From assembly GCA_030024085.1 (NCBI GenBank), contig JASEJE010000014.1, positions 19,943 through 83,942 of the forward strand: a DNA stretch of 64,000 nucleotides, read 5' to 3'. Below, one piece after another: positions 43,677 to 51,224 of this stretch. The translations under genes and the position numbers were made by a program. The notes beneath the pieces are model-generated. The model was not told the DNA's origin, made no database searches, and saw nothing but the letters and a program-made list of their open reading frames with translations. This DNA is from Bacillota bacterium. Its GTDB lineage: Bacteria; Bacillota; SHA-98; UBA4971. The stretch's first letter is position 1. The number at the start of each line of letters is the position of its first letter.

Positions 43677-45038
43677 TCACCCTGCAAGCCCCAGGCTTCG
43701 AACCATCAACGTCCTGGCTGCCTCCGGGTAGAGCCTTCCGAGCACCCCACACGACGCCATTATGTAGTCCCGGTCCACAACGCATCTGGCATCCGGCGGC
43801 GGGAGCAATCGCGTATCCCCCCGGCGACCCTTCACCGCTTCCAGGATGCTCTCCCCTTCCGGCAGCCTCGCCGCGGCGCCGCCCGTGCCGATGATCCACC
43901 TCACCCTGGTCAGGTCCTTGCCCTCTGCCACCGTAACCCTCCCGAGCGGTCCGTAGAGGTGTCGCACCTCGCCCGCGTGCCGGACGACGGCGATCCGCGC
44001 TGCCTCCGTCGCGAGCGCGCGCGCCAGGCGAATGCCCCTTTCAGTTGAGGGCACCGGTTCGAGCACATCCAGCCCCTCCGCCGGGTCGAAGCCGAGGTCC
44101 TCCGCGAGCCTGTCCCGGCCGGCCAGGTCCACGATGTTGCCGGCGTTCACGAAGACACCGAGATCGCCCTCCACAGTCCTCTTCGCGAGAGGCTCAGGGC
44201 TCGTGAGCATCCTCGAGATCTCCTCGGACCCCTCGGTGACGGAGTGCACGTCTGTGGTCGCCCCGCCCACGTCGATCACGACCAGGTCACCTATGGTCTC
44301 GTAAATCAGCCTCGCAGCAGCCATCACCGCGCCCGGCGTCGGCATGATGCCCCCGCGCGTCATCTCGCGCACCCGCCCCATGCCCGGGGCGGTCACGATG
44401 TGCTCCTCGAAGACTCTTTGGATCGCGCGCCGGGCGGGCTCGATGTTGAGCACGTCCACCCGTGGGTACACGTTCTCGACCACCGTAACCGCGATCCCTG
44501 CGCCATCGAGAATACCCCTGACCTCGTCCCGAACCGCCCGGTTGCCTGCGTATATCACCGGAGCCGCGACATGCGCGTCCGCGATCAGCCTCGCGTTTAC
44601 CAGGACCGTTTCCCTCTCGCCGAAGTCCACGCCGCCAGCGAGAAGGATGATATTGGGGCGAATGGACCGCAGTCTGTCGAGGTCCATATCGGTGAGCCGC
44701 CCCGCGGTCACCATCTTCAGGACGGCCCCGGCTCCAAGGGCAGCCTCCTTCGCCGCCTTCACGGTCATGTCGTACACGAGCCCGTGGACGGTCATTCGAA
44801 GCCCGCCTGCTGCGCTCGACGTGGCAAGGAGCGCTCCATATTCAACGCGCCCCGTCCCGAGGACGCGCCCCAGCTCGTCGATGGCCCTCTCGAGGCCCAG
44901 CCACACATCGCCTTCCCGCACAGTCGTGAGTGCCTCGCCCTGTCCGAGAAACACCGGACGCGGGCCATCCACCCCGCCGAACGCGTTTACCAGCGTTGTT
45001 GTGCTGCCGATCTCGGCAACCAGCACGTCGCAGGTCAC
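43677..45038 (-). CDS. glmL: GlmL/MutL-family mutase-associated protein
   Basis: This ASKHA-fold ATPase is related to glutamate mutase MutL (GlmL) and is thought to reactivate or protect adenosylcobalamin mutases. VLVAEIGSTTTLVNAFGGVD at the N-terminus and LVVIDVGGATTDVHSVTEGS near residue 245 are the phosphate motifs. ATSSAAGGLRMTVHGLVYDM then TVKAAKEAALGAGA is the family signature. The 453 residues are typical. It overlaps oraE by four bases (ATGA), supporting a partnership with ornithine aminomutase rather than glutamate mutase, which is absent here. Confidence 0.88.
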   Translation of the reverse strand: MTCDVLVAEIGSTTTLVNAFGGVDGPRPVFLGQGEALTTVREGDVWLGLERAIDELGRVLGTGRVEYGALLATSSAAGGLRMTVHGLVYDMTVKAAKEAALGAGAVLKMVTAGRLTDMDLDRLRSIRPNIILLAGGVDFGERETVLVNARLIADAHVAAPVIYAGNRAVRDEVRGILDGAGIAVTVVENVYPRVDVLNIEPARRAIQRVFEEHIVTAPGMGRVREMTRGGIMPTPGAVMAAARLIYETIGDLVVIDVGGATTDVHSVTEGSEEISRMLTSPEPLAKRTVEGDLGVFVNAGNIVDLAGRDRLAEDLGFDPAEGLDVLEPVPSTERGIRLARALATEAARIAVVRHAGEVRHLYGPLGRVTVAEGKDLTRVRWIIGTGGAAARLPEGESILEAVKGRRGDTRLLPPPDARCVVDRDYIMASCGVLGRLYPEAARTLMVRSLGLAG

Positions 45039-47272
45039 CTGGCAGCCCCCGCCCCCACCGCGCCCCTCTCATGCAGGGCACGGACGAGGAAGCTCGCCAC
45101 ATCTATGCCGTGGGTCCCCCTCCCGAACCCGGCGTCCATGCCCGACCCCACGGCGATATCCCACGTGACCTGGGTGCCTCCGGCGACCAGGAGCACCCGG
45201 TCGCGGATGCCCTTCTCGACGCACAGGTCAGCGAGCTTCTTCATGTTCATCCTGTGGACGTCGGCATGGGTGATTATCGTGCTGATGAGGATGGCGTCTG
45301 CGCCCACCTCGATGGCGGCGTTCACCAGCTTCTCCACGGGGCAGGAGGTGCCCAGGTAGTGGCACTCGATGCCGAACCCCTCGATGCCGCCATGCTTTAT
45401 GTCTAGTATCTCCCGGAGGCCCACAGAGTGCTCGTCCTGTCCGACGGTGGCCGCAACCACCTTGATCCCACGATCCTTGACGAACCCCCTGATCTCGTCG
45501 GGCGAAAGGGTCGCCTGCTCCTCGGGAATCTTGAGGCCGGCAAGGTCGATCCCGAAGGGCACCTTGCATTTCACTTCGACCAGGGTGCCCTCTGCAGGGT
45601 GCATGACCTCCTTATGGATGGCCTTGGGTTCTTCCAGGCCCAGCCTGCGCGCGGTCTCGAGGGCTGCAGCCTCCGCCCGCGCTTCATCGAGAGGCCAGAA
45701 CATGGTCATTGTCACGATGCGGTCGGCGGCCCACTCGACCTCGGGGTAGACCACGTCGCGCGGGCCTGCCTCGAACGTGGCGGCCAGCCGGACTTCCACG
45801 TTATCGGTGGGGTCCAGCTCGTCGACGTACACAATCTTGTCCGGATTGCACAGGGTGCACCCGCCGATGAGCTCGCAAGGCCGTTCGACATCCACCCCCT
45901 CGGGGAGGTGGTTCTCGCCGAAGTGGGCGCAGACAGGCGCCATGTAGTCCGGATCGCGGGGCACTATGGTCCCCGCCGCCACGCCCCCGTCCGGGTCGCG
46001 CGCTATGCCGTCGCCGTTGCGCTCGGGGTACATCCCGGAGTCGACGAAGAACCCGCGCCGAACAGCCTCGAAGTAACCCCCGACGTCTAGCATCTCCTCG
46101 AGGAACAGGACGGCGCGCTCCGTGATCGCCCGCGCCTTCTTCTCAAGCTCGCCGTCCGGGCTTTCGTCGAGGTGCACCATGTTACGCAGCCCGTCGAGCC
46201 CCACCAGAACCTGCTTTGCAGTGTCCAGCGCGGCGATGTTGTTGTAGTGCCACGGCACGTTCCGCCCCTCGTCAGGCGTGATAGTGCTCTGGATGTCCGC
46301 GCTCGTGAACCTCGATAGCATGAGGTTCAGGGTGTGGGTGACTGTGGCCTCGCGTGTGGAGGACTCGATGTACTTGGTGTTCATCTGCGCCCGGAACCTG
46401 TACCCCGCGAACAGCCTGCGAAGGGCCACGGCGTAGGGAAGGTCGAGGCGCATCTCCGGGGCGGGCGGGGCCGTCGGGGGAACAGTCGATAGACAGATGT
46501 TCTCCCTGACCATGCCCACCTTCACCGAGTACGCGCAGTTGATGGCATGCTGCACCATGAGTTCGGGCATGACCTTCCACGCCTCGCGCGCGGTGGCATT
46601 GGCGTTGTGCGCCCCGTCGATCTGGGCCATCCCGGCCCATTGCATCAGGGTCTTCGCCACAGCTGCGTCCACGAAGGATCTGTACATGTTGACATTCCTG
46701 TAGAGGACGTTGTACTGCGGGTCCTGGTGCGCCCCGTTCATGCCCTCCTCGGCGAACAGGACGGCGATCTCCGGGCCTGCGACCCCGCTGACGTAGGAAT
46801 GGAAGTTGATGGGCCGGCCGACCTCGTCCTCGATGAGGTCGAGAGCCTTGCGAGTCGCACGCACCTGCTTGCGCGTGATCGGAACTCCGCCGACCCCCTC
46901 GGGTGTGCCCTCGATAAGGCCGTCGAAGTGGCTCTGGCCCGTGGTGCGGATGACCATTATGTGGTCCGCGCCATGCCAGGCGGCCATCCTCATCCGTCTT
47001 ATGTCGTCCTCGAAACGGCCGGACGCGATCTCCGTGGTCACCACCATCTCAGGCTGCGGGTCTATGCCCCCGAAGTACTTGGCTGCGGGAAGCGGCACCG
47101 ACCGCTCCAGGGGACGCGAGGTTTCCTTGTACTCGAACGGCCCAAGGGTAGTCCCCGGCGGCAGCTTCTCACGCCACGTCCAGCCGCGCCGCCTCGGCCT
47201 GTAGTGCTCCAGATCGCGCAAGATCTCGCGCACATCCAGCTTCTCGTCGGGGGAAAGCTTCCTCCCGCCCAT
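45035..47272 (-). CDS. oraE: D-ornithine 4,5-aminomutase, large (E) subunit
   Basis: This is an adenosylcobalamin- and PLP-dependent mutase converting D-ornithine to (2R,4S)-2,4-diaminopentanoate. The 745-residue protein has an N-terminal TIM-barrel region (VVTTEIASGRFEDDIRRMRM, HADH-like GADHIMVIRTTGQSHFDG). The C-terminal Rossmann B12 domain has GQDEHSVGLREIL (cobalt-ligand His) and ADAILISTIITHADVHRMN. It is about the length of the Clostridium sticklandii subunit. It lies 6 bp after oraS, and the two form the heterotetramer. Confidence 0.95.
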   Translation of the reverse strand: MGGRKLSPDEKLDVREILRDLEHYRPRRRGWTWREKLPPGTTLGPFEYKETSRPLERSVPLPAAKYFGGIDPQPEMVVTTEIASGRFEDDIRRMRMAAWHGADHIMVIRTTGQSHFDGLIEGTPEGVGGVPITRKQVRATRKALDLIEDEVGRPINFHSYVSGVAGPEIAVLFAEEGMNGAHQDPQYNVLYRNVNMYRSFVDAAVAKTLMQWAGMAQIDGAHNANATAREAWKVMPELMVQHAINCAYSVKVGMVRENICLSTVPPTAPPAPEMRLDLPYAVALRRLFAGYRFRAQMNTKYIESSTREATVTHTLNLMLSRFTSADIQSTITPDEGRNVPWHYNNIAALDTAKQVLVGLDGLRNMVHLDESPDGELEKKARAITERAVLFLEEMLDVGGYFEAVRRGFFVDSGMYPERNGDGIARDPDGGVAAGTIVPRDPDYMAPVCAHFGENHLPEGVDVERPCELIGGCTLCNPDKIVYVDELDPTDNVEVRLAATFEAGPRDVVYPEVEWAADRIVTMTMFWPLDEARAEAAALETARRLGLEEPKAIHKEVMHPAEGTLVEVKCKVPFGIDLAGLKIPEEQATLSPDEIRGFVKDRGIKVVAATVGQDEHSVGLREILDIKHGGIEGFGIECHYLGTSCPVEKLVNAAIEVGADAILISTIITHADVHRMNMKKLADLCVEKGIRDRVLLVAGGTQVTWDIAVGSGMDAGFGRGTHGIDVASFLVRALHERGAVGAGAAR

Positions 47273-47278
47273 TGCGCC

Positions 47279-47644
47279 TCACCTCCCTGTTCCAAAGAGG
47301 CTCGCCACGTCATCCCACATCTCGCCCCCGGCGAGAGCAACCCCGGCCTCGCGCACGCTCATCCCGCGTGCGTTCGCAAGCTTCCATACCACGTGGCCCG
47401 CACCCTTGCCGAGAAGGCCCTTCTCGACGCACTTGTCCACGATGGCCTTCGCCTCCAGGCTCGAAAACCCCATGCGCAGGAGCACGGACCTCTCTATGGA
47501 CGGGGACGTGTGGGTGCGCGCGAGGTCCACGAGGGGCTCCACCACCCTGTCGGCAAGCTCCCAGAAGTACCTGGCAAGCTCCTCATCGCTCATGTCGGCG
47601 AGATGCCGGCGCCTTGCTTGGAAATCATCCGGCCGCGTCGTCAC
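47279..47644 (-). CDS. oraS: D-ornithine 4,5-aminomutase, small (S) subunit
   Basis: This 121-residue partner of OraE is needed for a stable, active aminomutase. The sequence RPDDFQARRRHLADMSDEEL followed by ARYFWELADRVVEPLVDLAR and HTSPSIERSVLLRMGFSS is characteristic of OraS. Its start overlaps the ortB stop by four bases. The order ortB-oraS-oraE is conserved in ornithine-fermenting Clostridia. Confidence 0.93.
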   Translation of the reverse strand: MTTRPDDFQARRRHLADMSDEELARYFWELADRVVEPLVDLARTHTSPSIERSVLLRMGFSSLEAKAIVDKCVEKGLLGKGAGHVVWKLANARGMSVREAGVALAGGEMWDDVASLFGTGR

Positions 47645-49071
47645 GCTGGGCCCTCCCCTCCCTCGAGATCCCGTATGGTTCCCTCGACAAACGCCACGGT
47701 GGAGTTGGTATCCTCCGCAAGGAACCGGACGTCCTCCGTGGATAGCTTCCTGGCTTTCGCGTGGGACATAGCATTCCGAATGTAAGACCTGCGGATATCC
47801 GCAAGCGGCACCTCTTTCGCATGAATCTGCGAAGGGTGTTCGGGTATGACTATCCGCCTTCCGGGCAGGTTGTCATGAGGATCGCCGCGCCGCACCTCGA
47901 CGCCCATCTCGCGCGCGAACGCAAGCTGTGCATACGGGTGCTTGCCAGCTCCCGTGTACTCGGTCTCCTGCACCACCACGACCTGGTCGCGGTCCATCTC
48001 GCGGGCGATGGCTATGGCGGCGGCGAGGGACGTGTTCCCGGCCGGGCCGCGCTCCATGCCCTCCAGTTTCGCCAGCATCTCGGTGACGTAGAAGACCTCG
48101 CCCTGCGTCATGGTGACATACCTGTCCATGTAGCGGAGAGGCCTCGCGGCGTTGCGGGGCACGTCGGCCCTGTCGGGCCACGTGGCGAACGGGATTCCGA
48201 ACCCCGTGTGCCCGGTGGTAAACGACTTCCTGTTGAAGTCGGTGTCGCTTGCCATGTGAAGCCCGGAAAGGTCCACGCTCGCAGCGATTACCTGGGTATG
48301 GCGGCATCCCGCCTTGCGAAGGCCGCGCGCCGTGCCGGTGACGTTCCCGCCACCTGCGTGCGTCACTATGACGGCGTCGGGGTACCGCCCAGTCGCGCGT
48401 AGCGTCTCTGTGCCCACCTCGTACCCGAGTGTCTCTATGCCGGCGATGCTGAACGGAGTGTAGAGCGACGCGTTGAAGAACCCTGTTTCGTCGAGGAGCC
48501 TCAGGAACACGTAGAAAAGCTCCGGACCCACGGTGAGCTGGTGCACCTCGGCGCCGTACGCCTCACACGCCCGCCCCTTCTCGATTATCTCCGGCTGGCC
48601 CAGGCCCCTCGAGTCGTAGGTTTCCTGCACGATGATGCACTCAACGCCCCGCTTGGCCGCCTGGGAGGCCACCGCCGCCCCGTAGTTGCCGCTCGTGGCG
48701 GCGATGACTCCGGGGTAACCCTTCTTCTTCGCGCAGTATACCGACACAGACGCTCGCCTGTCCTTGAAACTGCCCGACGGGTTCGCCGACTCGTCTTTCA
48801 CGAGGATGCGCGCGCCCTTGCCGGGAGCGGATATCCGGCGCACCAACTCCGTGATGTTGCGGACTTCGACGAGGGGCGTGCGCCCGACGCTCGTTTCCTC
48901 CTGGATACCGTGGATCTCCTCGAGCGTGTACCCGACCTCGTCCATCATCCCCTCGTAGTCGAAGGCGATGGCGCCGGTCTCGAACTTCTCATAGTCGATC
49001 CCCACGGCTGACTTCATGATGTCCTGGCGCCTGGCCATGACCTCCGCATAACTGGTGCCGGATGTCGTCAT
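47641..49071 (-). CDS. ortB: 2-amino-4-oxopentanoate thiolase, beta subunit
   Basis: This PLP-dependent subunit cleaves 2-amino-4-oxopentanoate with CoA to acetyl-CoA and alanine. It has the tryptophan-synthase-beta/threonine-synthase fold. VKDESANPSGSFKDRRASVS (about residues 96-115) contains the PLP lysine. TSGNYGAAVASQAAKRG and VTHAGGGNVTGTARGLRKAG bind phosphate. The 476 residues match OrtB. It is coupled by 4-bp overlaps to ortA and oraS. Confidence 0.93.
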   Translation of the reverse strand: MTTSGTSYAEVMARRQDIMKSAVGIDYEKFETGAIAFDYEGMMDEVGYTLEEIHGIQEETSVGRTPLVEVRNITELVRRISAPGKGARILVKDESANPSGSFKDRRASVSVYCAKKKGYPGVIAATSGNYGAAVASQAAKRGVECIIVQETYDSRGLGQPEIIEKGRACEAYGAEVHQLTVGPELFYVFLRLLDETGFFNASLYTPFSIAGIETLGYEVGTETLRATGRYPDAVIVTHAGGGNVTGTARGLRKAGCRHTQVIAASVDLSGLHMASDTDFNRKSFTTGHTGFGIPFATWPDRADVPRNAARPLRYMDRYVTMTQGEVFYVTEMLAKLEGMERGPAGNTSLAAAIAIAREMDRDQVVVVQETEYTGAGKHPYAQLAFAREMGVEVRRGDPHDNLPGRRIVIPEHPSQIHAKEVPLADIRRSYIRNAMSHAKARKLSTEDVRFLAEDTNSTVAFVEGTIRDLEGGEGPA

Positions 49072-49436
49072 GCCTGGTCACCTTCTCTGCCGTCTCTGTC
49101 GTCCCTTGCGCCCAGCAGGCGCCATAGCTCCTCGCCGATGTGCAGGAGCTCAGGCACGGGCCTGGCGAAGTTGTGCGGGTATGGAGGGTTCACTGCAACA
49201 AGGCGCCCCCTCGCCTTTCTGCCCAGCACCGTCGTGATGGTCACTTCCTCGCCGATATGCGCGTCGTGATCGAGATAACCCTTGAGCCGAAGCTCCAGCG
49301 GCACCTTCTGCGTGTCCTCGGGCACCTGAGGCGCCCGCTCGCCCGGTTTCAGAACGACCGAGTGTATCTGCACGTACTCCCCGGCTGGTACGCGCGTTGT
49401 ATTCTCAGACGCGCTTCGGTCAACCACCTTTGCCAT
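49068..49436 (-). CDS. ortA: 2-amino-4-oxopentanoate thiolase, alpha subunit
   Basis: This 122-residue subunit is obligatory for OrtB activity. VPAGEYVQIHSVVLKPGERA followed by PQVPEDTQKVPLELRLKGYL is the OrtA hallmark. IGEEVTITTVLGRKARGRLV and NPPYPHNFARPVPELLHIGE follow. It overlaps the end of ord by 17 bp. Together with OrtB it gives the CoA-dependent cleavage step of the oxidative ornithine branch. Confidence 0.92.
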   Translation of the reverse strand: MAKVVDRSASENTTRVPAGEYVQIHSVVLKPGERAPQVPEDTQKVPLELRLKGYLDHDAHIGEEVTITTVLGRKARGRLVAVNPPYPHNFARPVPELLHIGEELWRLLGARDDRDGREGDQA

Positions 49437-50481
49437 CCCCTCTCGCCTGTGGCGAAAGCCTCGCCATGTCCCCCATCATGCATGCCGGCACGGGGAGGTC
49501 CTTCATGGTCACGAGGCCTGGTTCCGCCCCCACCACATGGGGAATCATGTTCACGGCGATGGCGATCGTGCCGATGCCACCCGGGATCTCCGGCTTTATG
49601 GCGAGGTTCACCGGCGGTGTACCCTCGATCCATATGTAGTCGCCGGTCTCGACCCCCTCGATCCCGGGCAGCACCTGCTGCGGATGCTCGAGGGTGATTA
49701 CCTCCTCGCCATTCATGAAAGCGTGCGCCGTATGGTTGCACCCCGCCACCATGCCCGGCTTGACGTCGACATACGCCGTCTGGCGCCTGGTGTTCGATAT
49801 GATGGGCTCCCGCGTCTGGGTGATCTCGTCCAGCTTCCATCCAAGGGCGTCCGCGATCATGCCGCACGACTGGATGAATCCTATGTGGCCCACGATCGTG
49901 CCCCTTTCGATGCCGCGCTTGAACTCCTCGACGGTGGTCCCGACCCCTTGGGTCCTCATGACGGTCGGCCCGAAGGGGGAGAGGTCGTTGACCCGCCTGG
50001 CCCTCACTCTCTTCACGTCTGTGCAGATACCTGTGAGTGCGATGATCAGGGTGTCCAGGACGAACCCGGGGTTGATGCCGGTGCCGAGGACGCTCACCCC
50101 GTACTTGCGCGCAAGCTGGTCGACCTCCGCGGCAAGCTCGGGGTCGCTCTGCCGGAGGTAGGCCATTTCCTCCGCCACTGTGATGACGTTGGACCCTGCG
50201 GCCATGGCCGCGTCAAGCTGCGGGTAGATCTCTCTTGCAAACGACGAGGTGGCATGGAGCACCACGTCAGCCCCTGCCTCCAGCGCCTCCTCGGGCTTGT
50301 TTGTGACCCGCACGCCCATCTCGCGCCCCGCGCCGAGGACCTCCCCGAGGTCCCGTCCGGCTTTCTCGGGCCTCGTAGCAATCGCCCCAACGATCCTGAC
50401 CCCTTTCCGCTCTAGCAGCACCTTCGCCATGCCGGAGCCCATCGCGCCGAGCCCCCAACATACCACCGTGATCTCGTCCAC
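49420..50481 (-). CDS. ord: 2,4-diaminopentanoate dehydrogenase
   Basis: This NAD(P)-dependent enzyme converts (2R,4S)-2,4-diaminopentanoate to 2-amino-4-oxopentanoate and ammonia. The Rossmann motif is VVCWGLGAMGSGMAKVLLER, followed by family segments VVLHATSSF, GTGINPGFVLDTLIIALTGI and GHIGFIQSCGMIADALGWKL. GTG at 50481 is preferred because GAGGAG lies about 10 nt upstream. An ATG at 50517 is in frame but poorly served. The 353 residues match the Clostridium enzyme. It is the first gene of the ornithine operon. Repeat copy D sits immediately upstream. Confidence 0.92.
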   Translation of the reverse strand: MDEITVVCWGLGAMGSGMAKVLLERKGVRIVGAIATRPEKAGRDLGEVLGAGREMGVRVTNKPEEALEAGADVVLHATSSFAREIYPQLDAAMAAGSNVITVAEEMAYLRQSDPELAAEVDQLARKYGVSVLGTGINPGFVLDTLIIALTGICTDVKRVRARRVNDLSPFGPTVMRTQGVGTTVEEFKRGIERGTIVGHIGFIQSCGMIADALGWKLDEITQTREPIISNTRRQTAYVDVKPGMVAGCNHTAHAFMNGEEVITLEHPQQVLPGIEGVETGDYIWIEGTPPVNLAIKPEIPGGIGTIAIAVNMIPHVVGAEPGLVTMKDLPVPACMMGDMARLSPQARGDGKGG

Positions 50482-50558
50482 CGCTATCACACTCCTCGCA
50501 TGTGATTCCTGCCACATTCAATCCCATCGTCGCGGGCGCATAAGACCGCCGCCGTGGC

Positions 50559-50769
50559 CCAAGTAAATCGCCGGAGATTCCCGCTACTTTTCAGCGCGCA
50601 GGTCCTCGCCAGAGTTGCCGGTGTTGCACTCCGGGGACGGCGCCTGCGGTGAGATGCGTTCGGATTTGGCGCTCAGGGCCAGCCAAATCCCAGGCGCCCC
50701 GCCTTAGCAAGCACCGGCAACCCCAACACCGTCACAAAAAGTGGCGCAAACTTATGGCGCCATGCTTAG
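50559..50769 (+). repeat. Large palindromic repeat element, full copy D
   Basis: This is a 211-bp copy from CAAGTAAATCGCCGG to GCCATGCTTAG. Base changes in both inner arms are compensatory (GGATTTGGC against GCCAAATCC), keeping the palindrome. It occupies the upstream region of the ornithine operon, so the operon promoter lies inside or between it and ord. No confident promoter was seen. Confidence 0.85.
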
Positions 50770-50883
50770 TATGTCCTGCCTGGAGCAAAGACCCTGTTGG
50801 GGCCAGGCGCGGGCCTGAAAGATAGCATAGCTTATCAGGTCACACCGCCGGATGACGATGAGACTGCCTGGCACGCGCACAAT

Positions 50884-51029
50884 TCACCGGGACAGGATTA
50901 TGCGTTTGTGTATATTCATGCATCCACTGCATACACCTGGGCGAAAAATGTGCCGCCCTCCCGCTTCAATGTCCGGCAGCTTCTGGTAGTAGGTTCTGTA
51001 GTTCTCGTTATGGTATTCTATTGACGAAC
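50884..51029 (-). pseudogene. Possible coding fragment with CxxC motif
   Basis: A minus-strand frame reads SSIEYHNENYRTYYQKLPDI and continues to PGVCSGCMNIHKRIIL before a stop at 50884. The residue mix looks protein-like, unlike the plus-strand ORF over the same bases. It has no start codon or ribosome site, and a stop lies just upstream, so at best it is a gene remnant. The origin is not recognised. Confidence 0.25.
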
Positions 51030-51103
51030 CGGGATTCCTGCCTCACCAGCGAAAACGGGGCCGAGACTACACGGACCGCCGCCTCCGTCTGGTCAACCGG
51101 TGC

Positions 51104-51150
51104 GCGTACATGAATAGACCGCCCATGTACGGGCGGTCATTCATGTACGC
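51104..51150. terminator. Long perfect hairpin downstream of lon
   Basis: GCGTACATGAATAGACCGCCC pairs with GGGCGGTCATTCATGTACGC around a palindromic ATGTAC loop, with one unpaired base in about 20 bp. It lies 75 nt past the lon stop. There is no clear U-run on either strand, so termination is likely but not certain. Nothing else is seen in 51030-51224. Confidence 0.5.
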
Positions 51151-51224
51151 AAGAGCAGGCTCTTACGCTTTACGCGAAGCCGGGCATCTTCCACACGCCT
51201 GTGGTCTGATCGTCAGGTGCTCCC

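Noticed and set aside
50797..51024. 75-codon plus-strand ORF between copy D and lon
   Set aside because: No ribosome site and an unlikely residue mix. The opposite strand reads more like protein.
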